Of a stretch of 64,000 bases of DNA, positions 32,795 through 44,400 are shown piece after piece; the stretch's first letter is position 1, and each line of letters begins with the position of its first letter. The position numbers were made by a program, and so were the translations under genes. The notes beneath the pieces were generated by a model. The model ran no database searches. It saw only the letters and a program-made list of their open reading frames with translations, and was not told the DNA's origin. Source of the DNA: Anisus vortex (Eukaryota > Mollusca > Gastropoda > Planorbidae); contig OX421506.1 in assembly GCA_949126835.1 (NCBI GenBank), forward strand, positions 14,790,284 to 14,854,283, written 5' to 3'.

Positions 32795-34085
32795 AGATCT
32801 TTCCTTACCTAGTTCTAAGCTTCTATTTAACCAAGTCACATCTCTATGCTGCTATTTGACCTAGTCAAATTTCTATGCTGCTATTTGACCTAGTCACATC
32901 TTTAAGCTGCTATTTGACCTAGTCACATCTCTAAGCTGCTATTTAACCTAGTCCCATCTCTTAGCTGCTATTTGACCTAGTCACATCTCTAAGCTGATAT
33001 GTGACCTAGTCAAATCTCTAAGCTGCTATTTGACCTAGACAAATTTCGAAGCTGCTATTTGATATATTCATATCTCTAAGATGCTATTTGACCTAGTCAA
33101 ATTTCTAAGCTGCTATTTGACCTAGTCACATCTCTAATCTGCTATTTGACATATTCATATCTCTAAGCTGCTTTTTTACCTAGTCCCATCTCTTAGCTGC
33201 TATTTGACCTAGTCACATCTCTTAGCTGCTATTTGACGTAGTCACATCTCTAAGCTGATATGTGACCTAGTCAAATCTCTAAGCTGCTATTTGACCTAGA
33301 CAATTTTCGAAGCTGCTATTTGATATATTCATATCTCTAAGATGCTATTTGACCTAGTCAAATTTCTAAGCTGCTATTTGACCTAGTCACATCTCTAATC
33401 TGCTATTTGACATATTCATATCTCTAAGCTGCTTTTTTACCTAGTCCCATCTCTTAGCTGCTATTTGACCTAGTCACATCTCTTAGCTGCTATTTGACGT
33501 AGTCACATCTCTAAGCTGATATGTGACCTAGTCAAATCTCTAAGCTGCTATTTGACCTAGACAATTTTCGAAGCTGCTATTTGATATATTCATATCTCTA
33601 AGATGCTATTTGACCTAGTCAAATTTCTAAGCTGCTATTTGACCTAGTCACATCTCTAATCTGCTATTTGACATATTCATATCTCTAAGCTGCTTTTTTA
33701 CCTAGTCAAATTTTTAAGCTGCTATTTGATCTAGTCACATCTCTAAGCTGCTATTTAACCCAGTCATATCTCTATGCAGCTTTTTTACCTAATCAATCTC
33801 TAAGCTGCTATTTGACCTAGTCATATCTTTAAGCTGCTATTTGACCTAGTCACATCTCTAAGCTGCTATTTGACCTAGTCACATCTCTAAGCTGCTATTT
33901 GGCATAGTCACATCTCTAAGCTGCAATTTGACATAGTCACATTTCAAAATGCTATTTGACCTAGTCACATTTCAAAATCCTATTTGACCTAGTCACATTT
34001 CAAAATGCTATTTGACCTAGTCAAATCTCTAAGCTGCTATTTAACCTAGTCACATCTCTAAGCTGTTATTTGACCTAGTCACAAA
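32795..34085. repeat. 29-bp satellite-like array with higher-order repeats
   Basis: About 44 tandem copies of a 29-bp unit, AGCTGCTATTTGACCTAGTC plus ACATCTCTA. Diagnostic variants recur in order. The TAGTCCCATCTCTTAGC variant starts at 32949, 33181 and 33442, i.e. 232 bp (8 units) and then 261 bp (9 units) apart. The CTTTTTTACCTAG variant starts at 33171, 33432 and 33693, exactly 261 bp apart. The array ends just upstream of the gene at 34430. Confidence 0.9.
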
Positions 34086-34429
34086 ATTGAACCAAGAGTT
34101 TCGGATTCACGCATGCACGTTATTTATAAGCATATGCACACTAGAACTGAGATTGTGTCAGAGTTGTGCCAGTCTGTAACGATATTTCTATTTTATCTTC
34201 AATCAAAATACTGTAAGACATATCTCAATGATAAGAACAACTTATCAAATACACAATTTTCTTTTATTAAATAAAGTCACATCTATTAAAATTATCTATA
34301 AATAAAAACACTAAGTGACTTGTATATGAATACATCATTAATTTGTTACATCTATTTTTTTTTACAATAAAATGCATTATAACATAGTGATTATATAATA
34401 AATTCCATTATTTATTTTTTTTCTTTCAG

Positions 34430-34623
34430 GTGGTTGTTATGTTGTAAAAACAACTCCACATTACTAGTGGAAGCATACAACACAACTTGTCTCCCCATGA
34501 ATATTACTGGTCATGTGTGAGCGCACCACAGGGAGTCTACAACATTACTCATCTCTGTCGCATATTTCCCTTACAATTTCTAGACAAACTTTCCTCAACG
34601 GTATACGGTCTTGAGATCACAAG
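34430..34623 (+). other. Probable 5' UTR exon
   Basis: Preceded by the acceptor TTTTTTTTCTTTCAG (ag at 34428-34429) and followed by a CACAAG|GTAATG donor at 34623. No long frame crosses it, so it would be untranslated. Assignment to the downstream gene rests on proximity and strand only. Confidence 0.45.
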
Positions 34624-34801
34624 GTAATGATTTAAAGTAGTTTACTTGGTGTTCAAACTTACTAAAAGTATCACCTGCAGTTTTTTAAATTAAAAAGTTA
34701 TTTCTAAGATTTTTTTGCAATCCAGAGTTATTCCTACAGATTATAGATTGTGTTATGTTTTCCTAATCTTCCTTTTTTTTCTCTCTCTCATCTAAATCCA
34801 G

Positions 34802-35121
34802 AAGCTATTTCCTATGTTGAGTATAAATCACAGTTGTCTTTCTTGAACGTGATCATCATCATCATTATTTGTAGCAGTCTGGAGGGTAGAACAAAATAGG
34901 GGTTTTACTTCAAGTGAACTGGACACAGTACAGATATTATACATCATTATAGTGGACAGCAGAAAGTCACACGTACAGATATTACATATCATTACAGTCC
35001 ACAGAAAGTTTTCCAAAATCTAGACAGAGAAAATCATATCCTTTAGATGGGATTTACATAAAAATCATTTAAGCCATGGATGTTAAGCTCGTGCTAACAA
35101 GTTTTGTCCTCCTATATTTGG
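34802..35121 (+). CDS. Exon with 5' UTR, start codon and signal peptide
   Basis: Acceptor TCTCATCTAAATCCAG ends at 34801 after a long pyrimidine tract; donor TTTGG|GTGAGT is at 35121/35122. Translation starts at 35076 (15 codons plus one base). An upstream ATG at about 34814 opens only a 10-codon frame. The UTR contains an imperfect direct repeat around ACAGATATTA (34930 and 34976). Confidence 0.7.
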
Positions 35122-38100
35122 GTGAGTATTATAACTTATTTAAATATTATAATTACTGTAGTTGATTGTTGGCTTTCTGCAGGGATTTGATATTGAAATA
35201 TTCGTATTTGTAAGAGGTTTAAAAATATGATAGAAAAACAATAATTCACATTGAAAGAAATATACAATGACTAAATAATACTTTTCTTTTTGTAAAAAAA
35301 TATTTTACAGCTTTGATATTGAAATATCTATACAGTTTGTCAGTTAATGTATATTTAGCTTTATGTGGTCCACCACTACAGCTCTTCTATTTAAGGTGTA
35401 CGTTGGGAAATAACTGGACGATAAGTGTTGTTTGGTTTAAATGCATTTCATGTTTTTTTTTAAAGGCGTACAGTAAATTATGTTGACTGGCTCAAATTTA
35501 AACGTGTTTTTAAAGACCAATAATTAGTTCAATATTTACTTATATATCTCATTATGTTTTTTTTTGGTCAGGATGCCCGCTGAGACCTTATTTCATTTCA
35601 ATACAACAATATTTAAGCGCACTTTAACTACCTTATATGTTGGCACTACCATGGTCGTATAACTTATGCTCTAAACTCTAAACTATAGTTTTATAAACTT
35701 TAATATTCATATGCTCTATTTGAGATAATACACTGTTTATTTAAAGTGAGATCCACTGGAGAGTGTCGCAAATAAAATAGTATACACATACATACGCACC
35801 CCAGCCCCATCTTATATATATATATATAATAGGAAAAATACAGAATATTAAACATAAAGATAATTAAACATATAATGTAGAACACATATAATTCATAACA
35901 TTCATCGCGGCCGTATGCATACATAATATATATAGCAAAGAATTTAAAACATACATAACATAAAACATATGGGGCAAGCCGAAGGTCCCGGGTTCGAATC
36001 CAGGTGCAGGCTAGGATTTTTTCCCGGGTCTGGAGGGTGTCCCTGAGTCTACCCAGCCCTGATGGGTGTCTGACCTTAGTTGGGGTAAAGTAAAGGCGGC
36101 TGTGCATAGTGCTGGCCACACAATCACCTAGTATGCCGTGGCCACAGAAACTGGTGAACTTCATCAGACCTTTGGATGAACTCGGTCAGACGGGTACTTT
36201 ACTTTTACTAATATAAAACATACATAAGAATAGAATATACAGAATATAGAAAATACATACATTTTACAATAAATAGAGAATATAGAATACACATAAAATA
36301 GAACATTGACAAAATAAAGCAGAGAGAATATTGATCACACAGAACTTAGATCATTTTATCTCTTATAAGTTGACAGACTTTCCTTCTAGATGAAAGATTA
36401 TTACGTTCATAGCCCAAACGGCTGCAGGGCTGAGGGATTTGACGGCGGAAGGTTCTACCCTGGGGTCACCCTGTTGACTGTCCACAACACACAGAAACCC
36501 CAATCTCTCCATCACTCTGTAAATCCGGACCTTGGCTGGGATTTCTTTTAAATTAAGATGTCTGCTATAGGCCATAAATATAGTGATAACTTTACTTCCA
36601 AAATCAGAACTAAAAAAAAATGAACGTTTTATGGTTTTGGTCCATTTAAAAAGACAATTTGTAGTATTTTACAAAAATTATATAAGTTGAGCACAATGAA
36701 AGAATTTATTTAAAGCTTTTGTACCATTTTAGGTGTATTTATTTTCAAGTATGTCATTTGACTCAAACATATCAAATAAAGTTAAAATGATACATATTTA
36801 TTGTAGCCTTTTTACGTACAGTGTATTTTATATTTTAAAGTTATGAAATATCATATGACTATGTAAATGAGTAGATACAATTTCCTTTCAATAAAAATAA
36901 ATTGTTTCAAATTTACAAAATAATTTTACTTAACTTAAACTGTCAGCAAACACAAAAACTAAATTTCTTTTTTATTCTTCGTTATAAAAATACGAAGTGG
37001 CTATTCGGACCCGGTAGACTTAGTGATAAATATTAGTATCGGTTAGTTTATATAGGTTAGGGATGGATTTGTAGTATTTTTGGTAATAGTTAGTATCGGT
37101 TAGGTTATAAAGGATAGGGATAGATTTGGTGTTTTCTGTGCTACTTCTTATAATATATATGGTAAAACAAACATTTTTTGTGTTTGTTTCCCTCTTTTTT
37201 GATGTTTTCTATGAGTTTTAAGGAATTCTGACTGAAGCCGGGTCCGAATAGCCATTTCATGCTAAAGGGACCCGGGTCCGAATAGCGGCAGCCATAAAAA
37301 TATTAAGTAAACTATTTTAGAATATTCTACTTTAGAACTTGATATATTTTCTCTTTTAGAAATATAACTGTTAAATAACATTGTGTGCAATGATTCCACC
37401 ACAGATATCTAATCACTTAAGTTCTTGCAGGGGACCCGTGCAAGTTTCAAAAATTATAGCAGTATTGAGAACTACCCGCACCCATTAGCGCAACTTAAAG
37501 AGGTGGGGTCGGGGAGGGCGGCCTCCTCAGGCGCCAAAGTTTGGATAGTAAAGCATCCAGTCAAACTAGATTGATCCATGTGACTTGTGAAGCAGTGTTC
37601 CCCAGTTTCTGTGACCAGAGCATATAAGCGGATTGTGTGACCAGCACAATCCCCAACCGCCTTTACTTTACTATACCCCAACTAAAGTCAGGTACCCATC
37701 ATAGCTGGGTAGACTCAGAAACACCCTCCAGATCCAAGATCAAATCCTAGCTTTCACCAGGATTCGAACCCAGGACCTTTAGTACGCCTAAGTTTGGATA
37801 GACTGAAGCTTAAAAAACAAGTATCAAAAAAATTACCTAACTGAAATGAATTCATTTGTTTTGACTACAAGTTCAACTTTCAAAAAAGCGTTGATTCCAA
37901 CCGTATCCTGAACGTTAGATTACTAAGAAATGAAATCTAATATGCTAGGTAGGCGTCAATTTCATCCCGCCCCCCGCCCAAGTCACCTAAGTTTACCTCC
38001 ATAGCGCACTAAGCGCCATTGCCCGTAGATTCGCCATTCAATGATCAAAAACCCAAGATGTGTTTTTTTTTCCTTCTGATTAATCATTCTATTGATGAGT

Positions 38101-41100
38101 CTTATAAAGGAAATTTGGATGAAAATGCATTTCCGCTATAGTCCCGTAAATAATCCTATAATTATCTTTTTTCGGCATGTTTCAAGTGCATTGTTGAACT
38201 TCTGGTTTCATTTTGTTTTGCTTTCAATGGCAACCATTACGATTAAAAGCAGAGATTTACGCCCTATTGCTGACTTAACATTCACGGATGTTATGAAATT
38301 CATTGCACTTTCAAATGCAAGTTCAGGCCGACTACAAATAAACAAAGTCTATAAGTATTATTGTGAGGATTATGTCTTCAATATTAAAAGTGAGTATGCC
38401 AGAATTTATAGCAGAAGGCATCCATTTTTTAAAAATCCAATTTAGCGAATAGGATCGGAAGTGATGTGTCATCCGAAATGTATGCATGCATAAGATTTAA
38501 GACTCGTCAACGGAAACAGGATTGAAATTATTGTAAATTTAAAAAAACAACGATAAAAAGACTATAGAACTTTGCATAACAAGAGTCCATACGGTAGAAA
38601 AATGAGCCCAAATTGAAAACGTAGATACATAGGAGAAACACTTTTATTCATATTATAGGATAAAAAGTGCTTGGTGATCTAGCAGCAGCGGAATGCCGTC
38701 CCGAAGGTCCCGAGTTTGAATCCTAGTGAAGATCAAGATTTTTCACATGTCTTGAATGATGTATGCTAGAATTATTTTTTTCGGTCCCCGAGTCTACCCA
38801 GCACTAATAGGTAGGCTACTTGACATTAATAGAAAATTGGAAAAAGTAAAGGCGACTGCGCGTTGTGCTGGTGCTTATATGCCGTGGCCAATGATACTTG
38901 TAAACGTTGCTTCTCATATTCTATTTATAGATCAAATTTCATGAGACGGGATAATTAATTATATTTTACCGACTTTAAAAAGAGCATACGCAGAAGTTAT
39001 TGTTTGAATGAAAATGAAGGAAATTAGGACAGATAATAATAAGGATTTTCAATTTTTGAATAATCCTATTTCAAATATTGTATATTACATAAAATAAATT
39101 ATTTCGTTATTATACAACATACAGTAATCGTATTATGTAATTTTAACATAAGATTCTTCAATAATTTCCAAATATTTACACAAATAATACTATCTGAAGA
39201 AATCCTTAATTAAATAACCCACTTCACTATTTTAAGTAAAACAGCCACTTCGTGAAAGCCATCTAGAGAAACGGACAGACAGACACACTGACAGACAGAG
39301 ACACGCAGACACACACACACACACAACTGACAGTTTTCCTAATGTTATTGGCGATCGATGAGCCAGCAAATGTGGATTGATGAAAAAATTCAACATGACG
39401 TTTATCCAGCCAGTAAACATAAGAGTGTCTTTTTTCCACTCCCTAACCCCGTCATAGCACTGTTTTAATCTTCGACTTCTCCCTAACCCTGTTTTGTCAG
39501 TGTTTTAATCTTCTATTACTCCCTTACTCAGTTTTGTCACTGTTTTAATCTTCTATTACTCCCTTACCCAGTTTTGTCACTGTTTTAATCTTCTATTACT
39601 CCCTTACCCAGTTTTGTCACTGTTTTAATCTTCTGCTTCTCCCTAACCTTGTTCTGTCACTGGTTCAATCTTCTGCTTCTCCCTAATCCTGTTTTGTCAC
39701 TGTTTCAATCTTCTACCTCATGACCTGGACCATTTTTTTTACCAGAGTTTGAATATTTCTGAGGTCACACGCCAGCCAGTGAAGTTCGTGGAAACAAAAT
39801 GTGAATGCGCTGACCAGCTGACAACGTTGGACTGTATAATGATGTTGACAATATCGTGTTTCAATTATAGCCTCATGCCGGTTCTAGGATAATTTGTCTT
39901 GACAGTTCTATCTCAACATTAATTATACTGACAAAAAAAACAATTTCATTTCCAACTAACATTAATGGTTGGCATGTGTCAACTACGTCATGTTGCATAG
40001 CAACCTAAGACTTTTCACGCAATTACCGCGGTGCAATCCTACAAAAAAAATTCAGTCCACCTACACATTTCTATGCAGGGCCTGCTCTATGGCTGCTGGC
40101 GCCCTGTGGATGCACAGAAAACATCAGCGCCCCCTAGGTTCTACTTAGAGAGCTGTCAACCGAGCACCTTTGGAAGTTGTTTAAAATAAATCGCTAACGT
40201 TTAAAACGCAAAATTGAAACCATTTTTTTTCTTTTTTTGGAAGACGCTCGTTGGCGTAGGACATTGTGCACATGGCTGAAGTCAATCTTGTTTGCCTTGA
40301 GTCAGTATTGTTGCTTTGAAAAATCCTAGATTTTAGTTCTATCTAGCTTTATTTCCTAATGAAAATCAGTAAAATGATATTTTTTTTCAGTACAATTTCA
40401 GGGGGAGGGGGTGGAGAGAGATATACATTCAAATTTGTATTGGGGACATGTCATACAAAAAAAAAATCAATTTTAAGGAAGAATCAATGGGCACAAGAAA
40501 ATACTGGAATACGTGCATAATAAAGTGAACAAACCCAGCAATCAAGACAACATAAATTTGCTTTCCCCGCAAAGAACATTCCAGTCGGCCCTATATCCCA
40601 GTTAAAAACAGAACAAAGAAGATTCCACTCACACCTAACAGGGAATAAACCAACACATTTATCTAACTGTGCGAGACCCACAAGAACCAGCAGACCACTT
40701 CCTACTTGATTGCCCCAGGCTAGCCAACCTCAGACATACATCATTCCCCCACTCAACCCTAAATTACCAGCACACTATACAGCAATACATAAGAACAAAG
40801 AAAAAAGACATTTTTTTTGGGCTAGCGTTGACTACAACAACTCTGCAGACTGTCTAATAGAAGCAGAAGAAGTAGTGGGTTTTGTATACACAGGATAAGT
40901 AGTGGGTTTGTATACACAGGATAAGTAGTGGGTTTGTATACACAGGATAAGTAGTGGGTTTGTATACACAGGATAAGTAGTGGGTTTGTATACACAGGAT
41001 AAGTATTGGGTTTGTATACACAGGATAAGTAGTGGGTTTGTATACACAGGATAAGTAGTGGGTTTGTATACACAGGATAAGTTTCAAACTGTCACTACCA

Positions 41101-41383
41101 AATAAATTGAGTAAGGTGGCAACACCAAAAACATTGTCCGTCGACACGTAGGGGTCAAGAGGTCAGCTCGAACGGGCCAGAGTGTGTTTAAAAGACAGAA
41201 GGAAACACGGTCGAAGTCAGGGCCCGGTGTTGGTTAGATAGTGTTAAATAAATATTTAGAAGTGGACGTTGATCTCACTTTAGTACATACGTGGAGAACA
41301 TGTTATTTGAACTTTGCTATATTATAAATACATAATTAATCGCTTGCCAGAAACTCACTTTCCTCGATTCCTTGTTTGAGAGA

Positions 41384-41428
<45 letters not shown>

Positions 41429-44400
41429 GAAGTCGGCACGCTCTCGTGATAGTATAATAATAATAGTATGTCAAATCAAATATGTCACATATGGCAAGAC
41501 AAGAATACCAGTGACACAAACATTAGCCAGTGACAGTTACGTGTTGTAACCAATCAAACAAACTAATTACGCTCTTGTATCTTGGTAAACTATACCGACA
41601 AAGCAATATGGCTCATAATGGAGATAAAACAGTTCAGTGCTTACAAGTCACTCCAAATTTAGAATCTCACTAGCTGATGAGATCAGAACGAAAGATGTAA
41701 TGTATTTTTTTTAAAAAGACTTGGTATTTACAACTTTGAATAGCTATTTCTTAACCAACGACTGTATTTCTTTAAATTATTAAAATGTTTTGATCCAGAA
41801 CTATATAATATCGATAATCTTGAAGTAGAGCGAAGAAATTCAACACAATAACAATCTGTTACAATGCTCAGATAAACATAAGGACAAAAACACTTTCCTT
41901 AATTCATATTAGAGAACAAATGCAAATAAGTACAATTTCTTGTGGCATCCAGGCATAGAATAGGTTGCCTGTAAAAACCAAAACTACTAAAAGAAATGAA
42001 TGAGCGTAGGACACAATAATGTTCTTTGTAGAAGGATTGTGTGCAATGTATAGGATAAGATGTAAAAAAGTTGTATGTTTAAAAACGAGCTGTTCTTTAA
42101 ACTTCTATTTTCATTGTGGATTTCATCTCCACAAGATAATGTTCAAAGTTTCTTTATTTTTCAAATAAAAATATCAAATTTGCCTGGAAGCACCGATAAG
42201 TCAAGTTAAAATTACATTTTTTTTTTCATGAAAGTACAAGATCGAAACTTATTCAGGTTGTGGGTTGTGAAATTAAAAGCTAATAGCTAGACAATCAGAA
42301 ATGTCTTTTACTTCTTAGATTTTGGAGAGCGTTGTAATGGCCTTCATTAAGACTAAGTGAGTGTTTGAGTCTGAATTGGTATCGAGTCCTTACATTAACT
42401 TATTTACATTTTAACCACTGTTTGTTGAAGCCATTTTTTCTTTAGTGTGATTTTTATTATTTTATTTTAGTTTTGATTGTCAAAAATAATGTTTCTATAA
42501 ATTAATACTGCCTATAGTAAAGCTATAGCATAAATAAAATAAAAAACTAGAACTCATATTGTTCAGACAGTAATAAATTAAAAGCTAGCACTCATGCTGT
42601 TCCTAAAGTAATAATTCTACAGCTAACACTCATGTTGTTCCTACAGTAATAATTCTACAGCTAACACTCATGTTGTTCCTACAGTAATAATTCTACAGCT
42701 AGCACTCATGTTGTTCCTAAAGTAATAATTCTACAGCTAGCACTCATGTTGTTCCTACAGTAATAATTCTACAGCTAGCACTCATGTTGTTCCTACAGTA
42801 ATAATTCTACAGCTAGCACTCATGTTGTTCCTACAGTAATAATTCTACAGCTAGCACTCATGTTGTTCCTAAAGTAATAATTCTACAGCTAGCACTCATG
42901 TTGTTCCTAAAGTAATAATTCTACAGCTAACACTCATGTTGTTCCTACAGTAATAATTCTACAGCTAACACTCATGTTGTTCCTACAGTAATAATTCTAC
43001 AGCTAGCACTCATGTTGTTCATACAGTAATAATTATACAGCTAGCACTCATGCTGTTCCTATAGTAATAATTCTACAGCTAACACTCATGTTGTTCCTAC
43101 AGTAATAATTCTACAGCTAGCACTCATGTTGTTCCTACAGTAATAATTCTACAGCTAGCACTCATGTTGTTCATACAGTAATAATTCTACAGCTAGCACT
43201 CATGTTGTTCATACAGTAATAATTCTACAGCTAGCACTCATGTTGTTCATACAGTAATAATTCTACAGCTAGCACTCATGTTGTTCATACAGTAATAATT
43301 CTACAGCTAGCACTCATGTTGTTCATACAGTAATAATTATACAGCTAGCACTCATGCTGTTCCTATAGTAATAATTCTACAGCTAACACTCATGTTGTTC
43401 CTACAGTAATAATTCTACAGCTAGCACTCATGTTGTTCCTACAGTAATAATTCTACAGCTAACACTCATGTTGTTCCTACAGTAATAATTCTACAGCTAG
43501 CACTCATGTTGTTCATACAGTAATAATTCTACAGCTAGCACTCATGTTGTTCATACAGTAATAATTCTACAGCTAGCACTCATGTTGTTCATACAGTAAT
43601 AATTCTACAGCTAGCACTCATGTTGTTCATACAGTAATAATTCTACAGCTAGCACTCATGTTGTTCCTACAGTAATAATAATTTAATAATGCTTTTCTTT
43701 AAAAATTTTAGGAATATTTTTAGAAGTGCTGACGTTGTCCAGAGCACAACACTAGTTGCTTAGCAACATGACCCATAACTAGTTTTTACACCTAATCATA
43801 TTAAAAACAACAGAACATTTCATTACGAGGCCGACAAACACAATTGGTGTCGATGACGTCACTACACAGCAAAGGCAATTCTACTAAAACTTTAAGCTAT
43901 TTTAGAAGTTTATATTTTAGTTATACTTTTCCATTTTATTTATATTTTTTTTAGTCTATTTTCTTAGGTTTTGACAAAATGAAAAAATAAAATAGACCTA
44001 GGCAAGAGTAACACCATTAGTCAAATCACTAAACCTAGAAACACTAGAGGACAGAAGGGCAAAGAGTAAAGTATTAATAATACATAAGGCGCTTAACTCT
44101 AATTTAGAAATACAACCCAATAACAACCTGTTGCAAAGCTCAGATAAACATAAAGGCAAAAACACTTTCCTTATCCCCTATGCGAGAACAAATGCATATA
44201 AGTACTCTTTCTTCCCGAGTGACATTCGGGCATGGAATGGGTTGCCTGAACAAACCAGGAAAACCAGTAACTTAACATCATTTAAAACATTAATAAAAAT
44301 GCAAGACTAGACTCGGACCACGGATGAGCGTAGGACGCAATAATCTTCTCTATAGAAGGAGCGAATGTAATGTATAAGTATAAGATAACATAAGATAGGC

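Noticed and set aside
35700..36164. 154-codon minus frame
   Set aside because: It crosses the opposite-strand SINE and its flank, so it is chance coding through a repeat.
38092..38445. 117-codon plus frame in the large intron
   Set aside because: No recognisable domain and no phase-compatible splice sites; probably chance, though it is the least AT-biased of the uncredited frames.
40822..41147. Three overlapping minus-strand frames with repeated YPVYTNPLL
   Set aside because: Translation of the 26-bp minisatellite in three frames; intronic and non-coding.
42545..43680. CRISPR-like appearance of the 38-bp array
   Set aside because: Units are contiguous with no unique spacers, in a eukaryotic intron; it is a minisatellite.
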